Below are positions 1-8,592 of a stretch of 64,000 bases of DNA, one piece after another. Each line of letters starts with the position of its first letter. Position 1 is the first letter of the stretch. The notes under the pieces were generated by a model. It saw only the letters and a list, made by a program, of their open reading frames with translations. It ran no database searches and was not told where the DNA came from. Location of the stretch: positions 310,001 through 374,000 of the forward strand of contig JADJWN010000021.1 in NCBI GenBank assembly GCA_016716335.1, given 5' to 3'. The position numbers and the translations under genes are program-made. The stretch comes from Saprospiraceae bacterium (GTDB taxonomy: Bacteria; Bacteroidota; Bacteroidia; Chitinophagales; Saprospiraceae).

Positions 1-649
1 TATAGTAGGCTTCATCCACTGTGTGGGCATGTACCGCACTACCCAGCACGCCGGGTCCGCTTTCTTCCACATCTTTGTACTCCAGCACGGTGGCTCCTGC
101 TCCATCACTGAAAATCATACTATCCCGATCGTAGGGATCCAATACCCTGGAGAGTGTTTCTGCACCGATGACCAAAGCCTTTTTTGCGATTCCGGCCTTG
201 AAAAAAGCATCTGCCTGAATCACACCCTGCAGCCAGCCCGGACAACCAAATAATATATCATACGGAATACACCCGGGATTTTTTATACCTAACTCATGCT
301 TCAATCGGGATGCCAACGCCGGCAATGTATCTGCCTGTATGGTATGTTTGATTACATTGCCAAAATTATGTGCAAAAATGATCTGATCTATGGATTCAGG
401 GTCAATCTTACTGTCTTCTATGGCTCTCTGTGCAGCGATCAGGGCAATATCAGATGTTTTCATGTCATGGTGGGCATATCTGCGCTCTTCAATCCCGGTG
501 ATATCCTGAAATTTACGGACCACCTCCTCAGGGGGTGACTGTATCCTGTGGTGGTCTTCACCGAAAAAGTCATGGGTGGTAAAGTCTCTGTTGGTGATGA
601 TATCTTCCGGAATGTAACTTCCACTGCCTGTAATTACTGTTCTTAGCAT
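1..649 (-). CDS. 3-oxoacyl-ACP synthase III family protein (partial)
   Basis: The gene begins with ATG at 649 and runs off the left edge in an open frame, so 216 codons of a family of about 330-350 residues are visible. The product starts MLRTVITGSGSYIPEDII and contains TGIEERRYA, the substrate-side signature of KASIII (FabH-like) enzymes, and FGCPGWLQG around the nucleophilic cysteine. KASIII enzymes condense an acyl-CoA with malonyl-ACP. The conserved His and Asn lie outside the window. A second, more FabH-like gene is at 11091-12169, so this paralogue may serve a specialised lipid or polyketide-like product; that is inference. It reads in the same direction as the next gene, 87 bases away. 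Confidence 0.85.
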   Translation of the reverse strand, partial: MLRTVITGSGSYIPEDIITNRDFTTHDFFGEDHHRIQSPPEEVVRKFQDITGIEERRYAHHDMKTSDIALIAAQRAIEDSKIDPESIDQIIFAHNFGNVIKHTIQADTLPALASRLKHELGIKNPGCIPYDILFGCPGWLQGVIQADAFFKAGIAKKALVIGAETLSRVLDPYDRDSMIFSDGAGATVLEYKDVEESGPGVLGSAVHAHTVDEAYY

Positions 650-736
650 AATTAATACATATTTCAGCGTGTAAAGCTAAGTAAGAATTTGGTAAAATGT
701 ACTTATTGTAAAAATTACACTAATTATTCTTGCTTT

Positions 737-1378
737 TCAGAATAAAACCGTCCCCAATCTGACCATGGTGGCGCCTTCCTCCATTGCAATTTCATAGTCT
801 CCTGACATACCCATGGAAATCTCTCTAAAGTGCACATCATCACAGAAATAGCGGGATTTCAGATTCTCAAAAATTGTTTTCAGATGTCTGAATTCAGACC
901 GGATTTTATCTTTATCATCTGTCAGTGTTGCCATTCCCATCACTCCGCAAAACAGAATATTCGGTAATTGTCCGGTTTCTCTGGCGGCCATAATGGTTTC
1001 AATATCGGATTCAGCCAGGCCAAATTTGGTTTGTTCGTCAGCAATATGAAACTGTAAAAGTATTCTGATGGTCCGGTCATTTTTATACGCCTCTTTCTGG
1101 ATGGTTTGGATCAACTCCAGATCATCTGCCGAGTGTATCAGATGTATGAACGGGGCTATATACTTGACCTTATTTTTCTGCAAATGTCCGATAAGGTGCC
1201 ATTCTATATCTCCGGGCAGCTGAGGTTGTTTTTCCATGAGTTCCTGAACACGGTTTTCACCAAAAGCTCTCTGCCCCTGATCATACAAATGCATAATCTG
1301 CGCCACAGATCTGGTTTTTGAGACAGCTATCAGCTTCACATTGTGTGCTTTCAAAAAATCCCTGATTTCACTATACAT
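737..1378 (-). CDS. YggS/PROSC-family PLP homeostasis protein
   Basis: The 213-residue product matches the YggS family, single-domain alanine-racemase-fold proteins that bind pyridoxal 5'-phosphate and buffer its cellular level without a well-defined catalytic reaction. The PLP lysine is K21 in VKLIAVSKTRS. FGENRVQE, WHLIGHLQKNK and the C-terminal EISMGMSGDYEIAMEEGATMVRLG phosphate-binding region (here with SGDYEIA) are all recognisable. It is slightly shorter than E. coli YggS (234 residues) at the N terminus. It lies between a KASIII-like gene and a nucleoside kinase on the same strand, with gaps of 65-90 bases, so an operon is possible but not shown. Confidence 0.9.
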   Translation of the reverse strand: MYSEIRDFLKAHNVKLIAVSKTRSVAQIMHLYDQGQRAFGENRVQELMEKQPQLPGDIEWHLIGHLQKNKVKYIAPFIHLIHSADDLELIQTIQKEAYKNDRTIRILLQFHIADEQTKFGLAESDIETIMAARETGQLPNILFCGVMGMATLTDDKDKIRSEFRHLKTIFENLKSRYFCDDVHFREISMGMSGDYEIAMEEGATMVRLGTVLF

Positions 1379-1443
1379 TGTATTAAAGAGAAATTTATTA
1401 TATAAGTTCTTTCGGGATTAAAGCCCGGGGATGATATAAGGAG

Positions 1444-2070
1444 TCAGAACAAGCCATGCAGCTCCCTGTCCACCATTTCAATGATAAGGCCCAGGTCTTC
1501 GGGCTTGTTTTTGAAATCCAGCTTATCGTTGTTTACAATGAGCAGATTGCCTTCCTTATAATTATTGATCCAGTTTTCATATCGCTCATTCAGTCCTTTC
1601 AGGTAATCCAGACTCATATTCCCTTCATAGTCCCTGCCCCGGGTCTGTATGTGTTCTACCAGTTTGGGAATACCCGATTTCAAATAAATCAGCAGATCCG
1701 GTGCATCCACCTGTGAAGACATCAATCTGAACAGCTCGATATAATTTTTGAAATCTCTTTCAGTCATAAGGCCCATTTCATAGAGATTCGGGGCAAATAT
1801 GTGGGCATCTTCATAGATCGTTCTGTCCTGTATAACAGTTTGATTTCCCTTCCTGATATCCAGTATCTGTCTGTATCTGCTGTTGAGAAAATAGATCTGC
1901 AGATTGAACGACCATCGATGCATGTCATTGTAGAAATCAGCAAGGTATGGATTGGTAGTTGTGTCTTCATATAATACTTCCCAACCGTAATGTCTGGAAA
2001 GCAATTCAGTCAGCGTAGTCTTACCGGCTCCGATATTTCCTGCTACGGCAATGTGTTTTACTTTTTGCAT
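1444..2070 (-). CDS. Deoxynucleoside kinase (deoxyadenosine/deoxyguanosine kinase family)
   Basis: The 208-residue protein phosphorylates deoxynucleosides in the salvage pathway. It has the P-loop GNIGAGKTT at residues 11-19, an acidic catalytic segment EVLYEDTTTNPYL and the dNK-family motif QDRTIYEDAHIF at about 80-91. The LID-type arginines are in RGRDYEGN. Family knowledge says related Bacteroidota and Firmicutes enzymes favour purine deoxynucleosides, but specificity cannot be read from the sequence. The ATG at 2070 is directly followed by the beta strand leading into the P-loop, which fixes the start. Confidence 0.9.
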   Translation of the reverse strand: MQKVKHIAVAGNIGAGKTTLTELLSRHYGWEVLYEDTTTNPYLADFYNDMHRWSFNLQIYFLNSRYRQILDIRKGNQTVIQDRTIYEDAHIFAPNLYEMGLMTERDFKNYIELFRLMSSQVDAPDLLIYLKSGIPKLVEHIQTRGRDYEGNMSLDYLKGLNERYENWINNYKEGNLLIVNNDKLDFKNKPEDLGLIIEMVDRELHGLF

Positions 2071-2511
2071 TTGTAATCAGGATAAAATTATGACGGGTTG
2101 TTTCATAACAAAGTCTGGTTTTACTGTCCTGAGGATATCATTCCGACAATACAATGATAAAATTGCAAATCAAGTCAATCTGATCCTGTTCATTCTCTCC
2201 TCCATCCAAAGGCGTTGCAAAAAAGCGCATTTTTTTTTATATTTCATACTTTTGGAAAATTAAGATTTTAAGCCACATCGCTACACCTTTCCCTCACAAC
2301 AATCAGGAACATCGTACAAACAACTGATATCCGTATTTTAACTATTCTGATTTGGTGAAAAAGGGTTGGAAGTGCGATTCGGCTGATTACTTAATAAAGT
2401 GGACATTGCTTCATTGACCGTTCGAAATGCAAGAATTGTCGATTTTCTGCCTTCTATTTGTCTCTTCTTGTGTAGCTTTGTTTAGTATTTAAAGATTAAC
2501 AGACTAATGTG
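2071..2511. other. Intergenic region between divergent genes
   Basis: These 441 bases separate the nucleoside kinase (minus) from gatC (plus). No convincing gene, RNA or strong hairpin was seen. The short open frame near 2051-2263 lacks recognisable protein features. A TAnnTTTG box just before gatC is listed separately. Confidence 0.5.
2473..2480 (+). promoter_or_regulatory. Putative -7 box for gatC
   Basis: TAGCTTTG matches the Bacteroidota -7 consensus TAnnTTTG and lies 31 bases before the gatC ATG. The upstream TTTG at 2457-2460 is too close (12 bases) to be a standard -33 element, so support is moderate. Confidence 0.4.
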
Positions 2512-2799
2512 ATGAAAATAGATGAGCAACTGATTACAAAACTTGAGACGCTCTCCAAATTGAAACTCAGTGATGAGGAAAGAGTCCAACTGCAGAGTGA
2601 ACTCTCTGCTATGATTGATATGTTTGCAAAAATCAGCGAAGTAGATACCGGAAATATTCCACCACTCATACACATGACGGACAGCTATAATATCATGCGT
2701 AAGGATGTATCTGTCACAGATTCAGGAAGAGAGGACCTGATGTCAAACGCTCCACAAAGTAAAAACGGTTTTTTTGCGGTACCAAAAGTAATAGAATAA
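2512..2799 (+). CDS. gatC: Asp-tRNA(Asn)/Glu-tRNA(Gln) amidotransferase subunit C
   Basis: The 95-residue protein is the GatC subunit that stabilises GatA-GatB in the transamidation of misacylated Glu-tRNA(Gln) or Asp-tRNA(Asn). Characteristic are the N-terminal ITKLETLSKLKLSDEERVQL helix, then SAMIDMFAKISEVDTG, and the aspartate and arginine cluster MRKDV that wraps around GatA. The ATG at 2512 is preferred; a GTG one codon upstream is possible but unusual. gatA and gatB are not nearby. The next gene starts one base after the stop codon, which suggests co-transcription. Confidence 0.9.
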   Translation: MKIDEQLITKLETLSKLKLSDEERVQLQSELSAMIDMFAKISEVDTGNIPPLIHMTDSYNIMRKDVSVTDSGREDLMSNAPQSKNGFFAVPKVIE

Positions 2800-2800
2800 A

Positions 2801-3532
2801 ATGTCTGAATATCTGATAGAGGTCAAGGATCTTGCCAAGGTCTATACCATGGGTGAGGAAAAAATACATGCTATACGAAACATGAGTTTTAATATCACTA
2901 AGAATGAATACGTAGCATTAATGGGACCCTCGGGATCCGGCAAATCCACTTTAATGAACATACTGGGATGTCTGGACAGCCCGACGTCAGGTACTTATAT
3001 TCTCAATAATACCGACGTGAGTAAAATGTCGGACAGCGAACTGGCAGAAGTGCGCAATAAACAGATAGGATTTGTTTTTCAGACTTTCAATCTTTTGCCC
3101 AGATTGAGCGCACTGGAAAATGTGGCTTTACCCTTGGTGTATGCGGGAATGTCCAAAACAGCAAGAAACGAAAGAGCGATGCATGTCATGGAGAAGGTCG
3201 GCCTGGCAGACAGAATGAGTCATAAACCCAACGAACTCTCAGGAGGGCAAAGACAAAGAGTAGCCATAGCCGGGCTTGGTAATGACCCTGCCATCATACT
3301 GGCAGATGAGCCTACCGGAAATCTCGATACCAAAACGTCCATTGAGATCATGTCTATCTTTGAAGCTATCCACAATGCCGGCAATACTGTAATACTTGTC
3401 ACCCACGAACCCGATATTGCGGATCACGCCCACCGGATCATAAGACTGAGAGACGGCAAAATAGAAAGTGACCTGCCGAATGCACACATCACCTATGCCT
3501 CCAACCCGGAGCACCGGTACAATCTGAGATAA
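2801..3532 (+). CDS. ABC transporter ATP-binding protein, LolD/MacB type
   Basis: The 243-residue ATPase belongs to the LolD/MacB/FtsE group, which powers lipoprotein release or mechanotransmission-type permeases. Visible are Walker A GPSGSGKST (about 43-51), a Q-loop in GFVFQTFNLLPRLSALENV, signature LSGGQRQRV, Walker B IILADEPTGNLD and the switch histidine in ILVTHEPD. After the signature the chain reads AIAGLGNDP where relatives have AIARAL(V/A)NDP, so a usually conserved arginine and one residue are missing. No permease gene is next to it. It follows gatC by one base. Confidence 0.9.
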   Translation: MSEYLIEVKDLAKVYTMGEEKIHAIRNMSFNITKNEYVALMGPSGSGKSTLMNILGCLDSPTSGTYILNNTDVSKMSDSELAEVRNKQIGFVFQTFNLLPRLSALENVALPLVYAGMSKTARNERAMHVMEKVGLADRMSHKPNELSGGQRQRVAIAGLGNDPAIILADEPTGNLDTKTSIEIMSIFEAIHNAGNTVILVTHEPDIADHAHRIIRLRDGKIESDLPNAHITYASNPEHRYNLR

Positions 3533-3612
3533 GTTATATGAAGAAAAAGCGTCGGTTATTCATTTTTGTTGACATATGATTTTCACCTCATCCAACTTTG
3601 TATCCGTATTAA

Positions 3613-3782
3613 AACCAAATTATTCATTATAAAATTTATTACGGTGCAGAATTGGTTCAAAATAAGACGCTACACTCCATTTTCCTCCTTTACCATAGCG
3701 ATGCTATGTCTCAGTCAGTAAAATGGCTTATTTTATTGCACTTTAACCCCTCATGACAAAGTTCTAATGAATAATTTGGGTT
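3613..3782. repeat. Long imperfect inverted repeat, MITE-like
   Basis: The 364-base gap between the ABC gene and tdh is mostly one large interrupted palindrome. The outer arms 3613-3629 and 3765-3782 are near-perfect complements (AACCAAATTATTCATTA against TAATGAATAATTTGGGTT). Inner arms AAAATAAG (3659-3666) and CTTATTTT (3727-3734), then CCATTTT (3677-3683) and AAAATGG (3720-3726), nest inside, and the tip is CATAGC-GAT-GCTATG (3694-3708). No coding frame is present. A miniature mobile or other dispersed palindromic element is the likeliest explanation; no second copy was noticed in this window. Confidence 0.6.
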
Positions 3783-3870
3783 AAACACAGACTTAAGATA
3801 CCTCAGAAGGAATTCAATACAATCACAAAGTAAAAATTGATCAGGCTGCTTTTTATGCCATGGTTTTGAT

Positions 3871-3878
3871 TATTTTTG
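3871..3878 (+). promoter_or_regulatory. Putative -7 box for tdh
   Basis: TATTTTTG fits TAnnTTTG and lies 18 bases before the preferred tdh start. The T-rich CTTTTT about 17 bases upstream may act as a poor -33 element. The box overlaps an upstream TTG codon, which argues that translation starts at the ATG at 3897. Confidence 0.4.
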
Positions 3879-3896
3879 CCACCAAACCCATTCCAA

Positions 3897-4847
3897 ATGC
3901 AAACACCCAAAATCCTGGTAACAGGTGCTAACGGTCAGATAGGCCGGGTATTGACAGAGGCATTAAGAGCAAAATACGGTAATCAAAATGTCTTGGCATC
4001 CGATATTCAAAAACACCACCTGCACAACGATCCCTTTGAGTTTCTGGATATACTGAATACACAACGTCTGAAAGAAATCATAGAAGATCATCAGATCAAT
4101 CAGATATATCACCTTGCTGCCATACTTTCGGCCAATGGTGAATGGAATCCTGTCAAAACCTGGAATATCAATCTCAATGGCCTGCTGTCCATACTGGAAT
4201 TGGCTAAGGACAAAAAAATTGAAAAAATATTTTTTCCATCTACGATAGCGGTATTCGGCAAGACTACCCCAAGAGTGGAAACACCACAGGATGTACCACT
4301 ACTGCCCACTACCGTATATGGTATCAGTAAAGCTACCGGTGAATTGCTGTGCAACTATTACAATCTCAGGTATGGCATTGACGTACGGTCTATCAGATAT
4401 CCGGGTATCATCGGATGGCAATCATTACCGGCGGGTGGCACCACAGATTATGCAGTAGAAATCTATCATGCCGCACTTAAGGGAGACAACTATGAATGCC
4501 TTTTAGCTGAGGACACCAGACTGCCTATGATGTATATGGATGATGCCATACAAGCTACCCTGCAACTGATGGATGCACCGCCTGAAAACATCAGAGTGAG
4601 ATATAGCTACAACCTGGCAGCCATGAGTTTTACTCCGGCAGAGATTACGGCAGAAATCCAGAAACACATACCGGATTTTAAAGTAGTGTATAAACCGGAT
4701 TTCAGGGATGAAATTGCCAGAAGCTGGTCGGAGTCCATTGATGACAGCAGAGCCCGTGAGGATTGGGGATGGAAACCCGGATTTGACCTTGCCTCCATGA
4801 CCCGGGATATGCTTCACCATTTAAGCAAGGAAATTTTGAAAAATTGA
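3897..4847 (+). CDS. tdh: L-threonine 3-dehydrogenase (SDR/epimerase type)
   Basis: The 316-residue protein is an extended short-chain dehydrogenase of the type that oxidises L-threonine to 2-amino-3-ketobutyrate with NAD. It has the Rossmann motif TGANGQIG at residues 9-16, FFPSTIAVFG with the catalytic serine/threonine, and the YxxxK pair in VYGISKATGE. SIRYPGIIGW and the C-terminal REDWGWKP are typical of the epimerase-type threonine dehydrogenases rather than the zinc-dependent family. The kbl gene follows 52 bases downstream, which strongly supports the assignment. The start at 3897 puts the dinucleotide fold at the N terminus. Confidence 0.88.
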   Translation: MQTPKILVTGANGQIGRVLTEALRAKYGNQNVLASDIQKHHLHNDPFEFLDILNTQRLKEIIEDHQINQIYHLAAILSANGEWNPVKTWNINLNGLLSILELAKDKKIEKIFFPSTIAVFGKTTPRVETPQDVPLLPTTVYGISKATGELLCNYYNLRYGIDVRSIRYPGIIGWQSLPAGGTTDYAVEIYHAALKGDNYECLLAEDTRLPMMYMDDAIQATLQLMDAPPENIRVRYSYNLAAMSFTPAEITAEIQKHIPDFKVVYKPDFRDEIARSWSESIDDSRAREDWGWKPGFDLASMTRDMLHHLSKEILKN

Positions 4848-4899
4848 ATATCTGATTTAAAAGCATTGATTATCTGTTACTAACCTCAATTTATAATAA

Positions 4900-6095
4900 A
4901 TGAACCTGAATATTGCGAAGGAACTGGCAGCTGAATTACAAGAGCTCAAAGATGCGGGATTGTTCAAATCCGAAAGAATCATTACCACTCCTCAAAGTGC
5001 AAAAATCCGGACCACTGCCGGAAAAGAGGTACTGAACTTTTGCGCCAACAATTACCTCGGGCTCTCATCGCATCCCGAAATCATAAAAGCTGCCAAAGAA
5101 GCCATTGATACCCACGGATTTGGTATGTCTTCTGTCCGGTTTATTTGCGGTACGCAGGACATACACAAAGAACTGGAACAAAAAATCGCCGAATTTGTAG
5201 GGCAGGAAGATGCCATACTTTATGCTGCAGCTTTTGACGCCAACGGAGGTCTCTTTGAGCCATTGCTCGATGAACGTGACGCCATCATATCCGATGCCCT
5301 CAATCATGCGTCAATCATAGATGGTATCAGGCTGTGCAAAGCCAAAAGATACAGGTATCATAACAATGATATGCAAGATCTGGAGACTAAACTGAGAGAA
5401 GCGAAGGAAGCCGGTGCACGGAGGATAATGATAGCAACGGATGGTGTTTTTTCGATGGATGGCATCATCGCACAGATAGACAAAATATGTGATCTCGCAG
5501 AGGAGTATGGAGCTATGGTCATGGTAGATGATTGTCATGCTACCGGCTTTGTTGGAAAAACCGGAAGAGGATCGGCCGAACATTCGGGGTGCTTACGGAA
5601 GAAGTGGATATCATCACAGGCACCTTTGGTAAAGCTCTGGGAGGTGCATCAGGTGGATTTACCGCTGCAAAAAAGGAAGTGGTGGAAATGCTGAGACAAA
5701 AATCCAGACCCTATCTCTTCTCCAATACGCTTGCTCCTGCCATTGTGGGAGCTTCTATCAAAGTTTTGGATATTTTGTCGCACAGTACCGCATTGAGGGA
5801 TAAACTTGAACAAAACACACAACTCTTCAGAAAAGGTATGACTGAAGCCGGATTTGATATCATACCGGGTACCCACCCTATCACTCCGGTGATGCTGTAT
5901 GATGCGCCGCTGGCTCAGCAGTTTGCTGCCGCTCTATTGGATGAAGGCATATATGTGATAGGATTCTTTTATCCTGTAGTACCCAAAGATAAAGCAAGAA
6001 TCAGGGTACAGATCAGTGCAGGTCATGAACCGGAGCACATTGAACAGGCTGTGGCAGCATTCACTAAAGTCGGAAAGAAGTTAGGAGTCATATAA
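4900..6095 (+). CDS. kbl: 2-amino-3-ketobutyrate CoA ligase (frameshifted)
   Basis: This PLP enzyme of the alpha-oxoamine synthase family splits 2-amino-3-ketobutyrate with CoA into glycine and acetyl-CoA, completing threonine breakdown started by the neighbouring tdh. Motifs are FCANNYLGLSSHPEII, SVRFICGTQDIHKELE, DDCHATGFVG and the PLP lysine in TGTFGKALGGASGG. The frame is broken near 5583-5585: CATTCGGGGTG must be read with one extra T to join GSAEH to FGVLTEEVDIITG. After that correction the protein is 398 residues, exactly the length of E. coli Kbl, and no other lesion is seen. A missing base in the T run is the likely cause. Confidence 0.9.
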
Positions 6096-6256
6096 CCCGA
6101 ATCCGGGATTCAATATATGGACAATAAATAGATCAGCATCCAACGACTGATAAATTCCATTTAAAAATAAAAGAAAGTCCTCAGTTGATCCTGAGGCTTA
6201 ATAAATTTGTTAACACAGGCTTTCAGCCATAAAATGCTAATGTCCGGGCATACTGA

Positions 6257-6294
6257 AAATAAAAAAGCAGTTACAACTTACATCATAACTGCTT
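6257..6294 (-). terminator. Terminator downstream of tRNA-Arg
   Basis: On the minus strand, AAGCAGTTA and TAACTGCTT form a perfect 9-bp stem around a 12-base loop, followed by TTTTTTATTTT. It starts about 12 bases after the tRNA 3' end. A second weaker hairpin built on CCTCAG/CTGAGG lies at 6178-6196 with a T-rich stretch on the same strand. Confidence 0.75.
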
Positions 6295-6305
6295 GATCTT
6301 CAGTG

Positions 6306-6379
6306 TGATTCCGTCTGGATTCGAACCAGAGACCTACTGCTTAGAAGGCAGTTGCTCTATCCAGCTGAGCTACGGAACC
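6306..6379 (-). tRNA. tRNA-Arg (anticodon TCT)
   Basis: The minus strand folds as a 74-base tRNA: acceptor GGTTCCG pairs with CGGAATC (one G-T pair), the D-loop is AGCTCAGCTGGATAGAGC, the anticodon stem ACTGC/GCAGT encloses CTTCTAA with anticodon TCT, and the T-arm contains GGTTCGAATCC. The discriminator is A and the 3' CCA is not encoded. Confidence 0.96.
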
Positions 6380-6420
6380 ATCAAATCTTCAAAAACGGAC
6401 GCAAAGTTAATAACATTCAA

Positions 6421-6428
6421 TATATTTG
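6421..6428 (+). promoter_or_regulatory. Putative -7 box for ung
   Basis: TATATTTG matches TAnnTTTG, 33 bases before the ung start. No TTTG is found at the usual upstream distance. Confidence 0.45.
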
Positions 6429-6460
6429 CAAGCTAATAAAGGAATTTTTGAGTAAAATCT

Positions 6461-7140
6461 ATGCAACCTGATCAGGTTAAGATAAATGACACATGGAAAG
6501 CCCCTTTGACTCATGTATTCATGTCCTCTTACTTTGATGATATCAGCAGACAATTACGGGACCTGAAAAAGGATGGGATTACATTTTACCCGCCCGGACA
6601 GCTGATATTTAATGCATTCAACACCACACCCTTTGATAATGTAAAGGTAGTCATATTGGGTCAGGATCCTTACCATAATCCCGGTGAAGCAATGGGTTTG
6701 AGCTTTTCAGTACCCAGAGGTGTGAAAATTCCTCCTTCACTGAGAAATATATATAAAGAGCTTCATGATGACCTTGGCTGTACTATCCCGGATCACGGAG
6801 ATCTGTCCGCATGGGCAACACAGGGCGTTTTTTTGCTGAATGCAATCCTTACAGTAGAAAAAAACAGGGCAGGATCGCATAGGGATATTGGCTGGCAAAA
6901 TTTACGGATGAAGTAATTCACACGCTTAGTAATGAGAAGGTAAATCTTGTATTCATGCTGTGGGGTAATTTTGCCAAAAGTAAAAAGTCACTGATTGACA
7001 GTAGCAAACATCTCATCCTTGAGGCTGCGCATCCGTCTCCATTGGCCGGTAATGCTTTTTCCGGATGCAGGCATTTTTCCAAAGCCAACCAATATTTAAG
7101 CACACATGGAATACAACCCATCGACTGGCAGATCAAATAA
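6461..7140 (+). CDS. ung: Uracil-DNA glycosylase, family 1 (frameshifted)
   Basis: The enzyme removes uracil from DNA as the first step of base excision repair. The catalytic aspartate is in VVILGQDPYHNPG, the uracil-binding region is GLSFSVP and VFLLNAILTVE, and the histidine loop is AAHPSPLAG. The frame breaks at the A run 6897-6900: adding one A turns GWQNLRMK-stop into GWQKFTDEVIHTL and joins the second half that ends at 7140. The repaired protein has 226 residues, close to E. coli Ung (229). DUF423 follows 10 bases later on the same strand. Confidence 0.92.
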
Positions 7141-7150
7141 AGTTTGAAAT

Positions 7151-7555
7151 ATGACATCTCTGATTGAATCCCGAAAGGAACTAACAGTTTTAGCAGTGAC
7201 CGGAGCCTTGGTCGTAGCACTTGGTGCTTTTGGAGCCCATGGCTTAAAGCCATTACTCAGCGAAACAGCTTTACATACTTATCAGACAGGAGTGCAGTAC
7301 CACTTCTATCATGTGCTGGCCATGGGGTTGATGGTTTTATTTTATTTACAATCTGAAAATAAGACCTTCCTGCACAGTTTTTATCTTTTTACCGGGGGTA
7401 TTTTAGCTTTCAGCGGTTCGTTATATCTGTTGAGCACTGTTGAGATTTCGGGCATTTCATCTTTCCGGCTGCTTGGGCCGATCACCCCACTGGGCGGATT
7501 GTTATTCATTCTTGGGTGGCTGAATATTGTCAGATGCATTATGCCCAAAAGATAG
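7151..7555 (+). CDS. DUF423 family membrane protein
   Basis: The 134-residue protein has four hydrophobic segments (about 15-32, 50-65, 75-95 and 105-128) and the family pattern GALVVALGAFGAHGL near the N terminus, with HTYQTGVQYHFYHVLAMG after it. DUF423 (YgdD-type) proteins are small inner-membrane proteins of unknown function. It lies 10 bases after ung and ends before a shared terminator, so it is probably co-transcribed with ung. Confidence 0.85.
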   Translation: MTSLIESRKELTVLAVTGALVVALGAFGAHGLKPLLSETALHTYQTGVQYHFYHVLAMGLMVLFYLQSENKTFLHSFYLFTGGILAFSGSLYLLSTVEISGISSFRLLGPITPLGGLLFILGWLNIVRCIMPKR

Positions 7556-7665
7556 GTCGTGCCCCATTTTTTCCATTCCATACAGCTATAATTGGGATGT
7601 CCTTTTTTCTTTGGTCACATAGCCGGGAAATCATGATATGTTAGAAGGCGAACATATATAAAAAC

Positions 7666-7701
7666 AAAAGGGCATATCCTTTGCTGAAGATATGCCTTTT
7701 T
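7666..7701. terminator. Bidirectional terminator between DUF423 and rpoD
   Basis: GGCATATC (7671-7678) pairs with GATATGCC (7689-7696); A-runs on the left and TTTTT on the right give a U-tail in both directions. It sits between convergent genes. Confidence 0.8.
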
Positions 7702-7722
7702 GTTATCAAAAAACGACAATAC

Positions 7723-8592
7723 TTAGTTACCGAGATAGTTTTTCAGCAACTTACTTCTTGAAACAGATCTGAGTTTATTGATTGCCTTATCTTTAATCTG
7801 ACGTACACGTTCGCGGGTCAGACCAAACTTGTCTCCGATGTCTTCCAGTGACATGGGGTGTTCTATGCCTATCCCGAAATACAGCTTGATGACATCACAT
7901 TGTCTGTCTGTGAGGGTACTGAGAGATCTTTCTATTTCCCTTCTCAAAGATTCGGCATATTCCAAACCTGCATCCGTATCCGGCGTACTGTTATTTTCGA
8001 GTACATCCAGCAAAGAATTATCTTCCCCGTCCACAAATGGTGCATCCATGGATACGTGTCTTGCAGCCACTCCGAGCGTGGTTTCTACTTCTTCTGTGGG
8101 TATTTCAAGCAACTCTGCCAGCTCTTCCGGAGAGGGCTCTCTTTCAAACTCCTGCTCAAGTTCAGAAAAAGCTCTGTTGATTTTATTGAGCGAACCAACC
8201 TTATTGAGTGGCAGTCTTACAATTCTGGATTGTTCAGCCAAAGCCTGCAGGATGGACTGTCTGATCCACCATACTGCGTAGGAAATAAATTTGAAACCTC
8301 TGGTTTCGTCAAAGCGCTGAGCTGCCTTGATAAGTCCGAGGTTTCCCTCATTGATCAGGTCTGAAAGGGACAATCCCTGATTTTGATACTGTTTTGCAAC
8401 TGAAACGACAAATCTCAAATTGGCCTTGGTCAGCCTTTCCAAAGCTTCCTGGTCACCATCCTTGATCCTCTGAGCTAAATCCACTTCCTCTTCCGGCGTC
8501 AATAAGTCCACCTTGCCGATTTCCTGCAGATATTTCTCTAATGACTGGCTTTCCCGGTTGGTAATGGATTTGGTAATCTTAAGTTGTCTCAT
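7723..8592 (-). CDS. rpoD: Primary RNA polymerase sigma factor (Bacteroidota type)
   Basis: The 289-residue protein is the housekeeping sigma factor in its short Bacteroidota form, without the long region 1.1 of Proteobacteria. Region 1.2 (SLEKYLQEIGKVDLLTPEEE) starts near residue 17. Region 2 contains NLRFVVSVAKQYQNQGL, DLINEGNLGLIKAAQRFD and the melting segment FKFISYAVWWIRQSI. Region 3 follows, and region 4 has the helix-turn-helix SLEDIGDKFGLTRERVRQIK. This lineage of sigma factors reads TAnnTTTG promoters, and one such box lies in front of this gene itself. Confidence 0.96.
   Translation of the reverse strand: MRQLKITKSITNRESQSLEKYLQEIGKVDLLTPEEEVDLAQRIKDGDQEALERLTKANLRFVVSVAKQYQNQGLSLSDLINEGNLGLIKAAQRFDETRGFKFISYAVWWIRQSILQALAEQSRIVRLPLNKVGSLNKINRAFSELEQEFEREPSPEELAELLEIPTEEVETTLGVAARHVSMDAPFVDGEDNSLLDVLENNSTPDTDAGLEYAESLRREIERSLSTLTDRQCDVIKLYFGIGIEHPMSLEDIGDKFGLTRERVRQIKDKAINKLRSVSRSKLLKNYLGN

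Noticed and set aside
7829..8364. Two plus-strand frames opposite rpoD
   Set aside because: Serine-rich or irregular translations antisense to the sigma factor; shadow frames.
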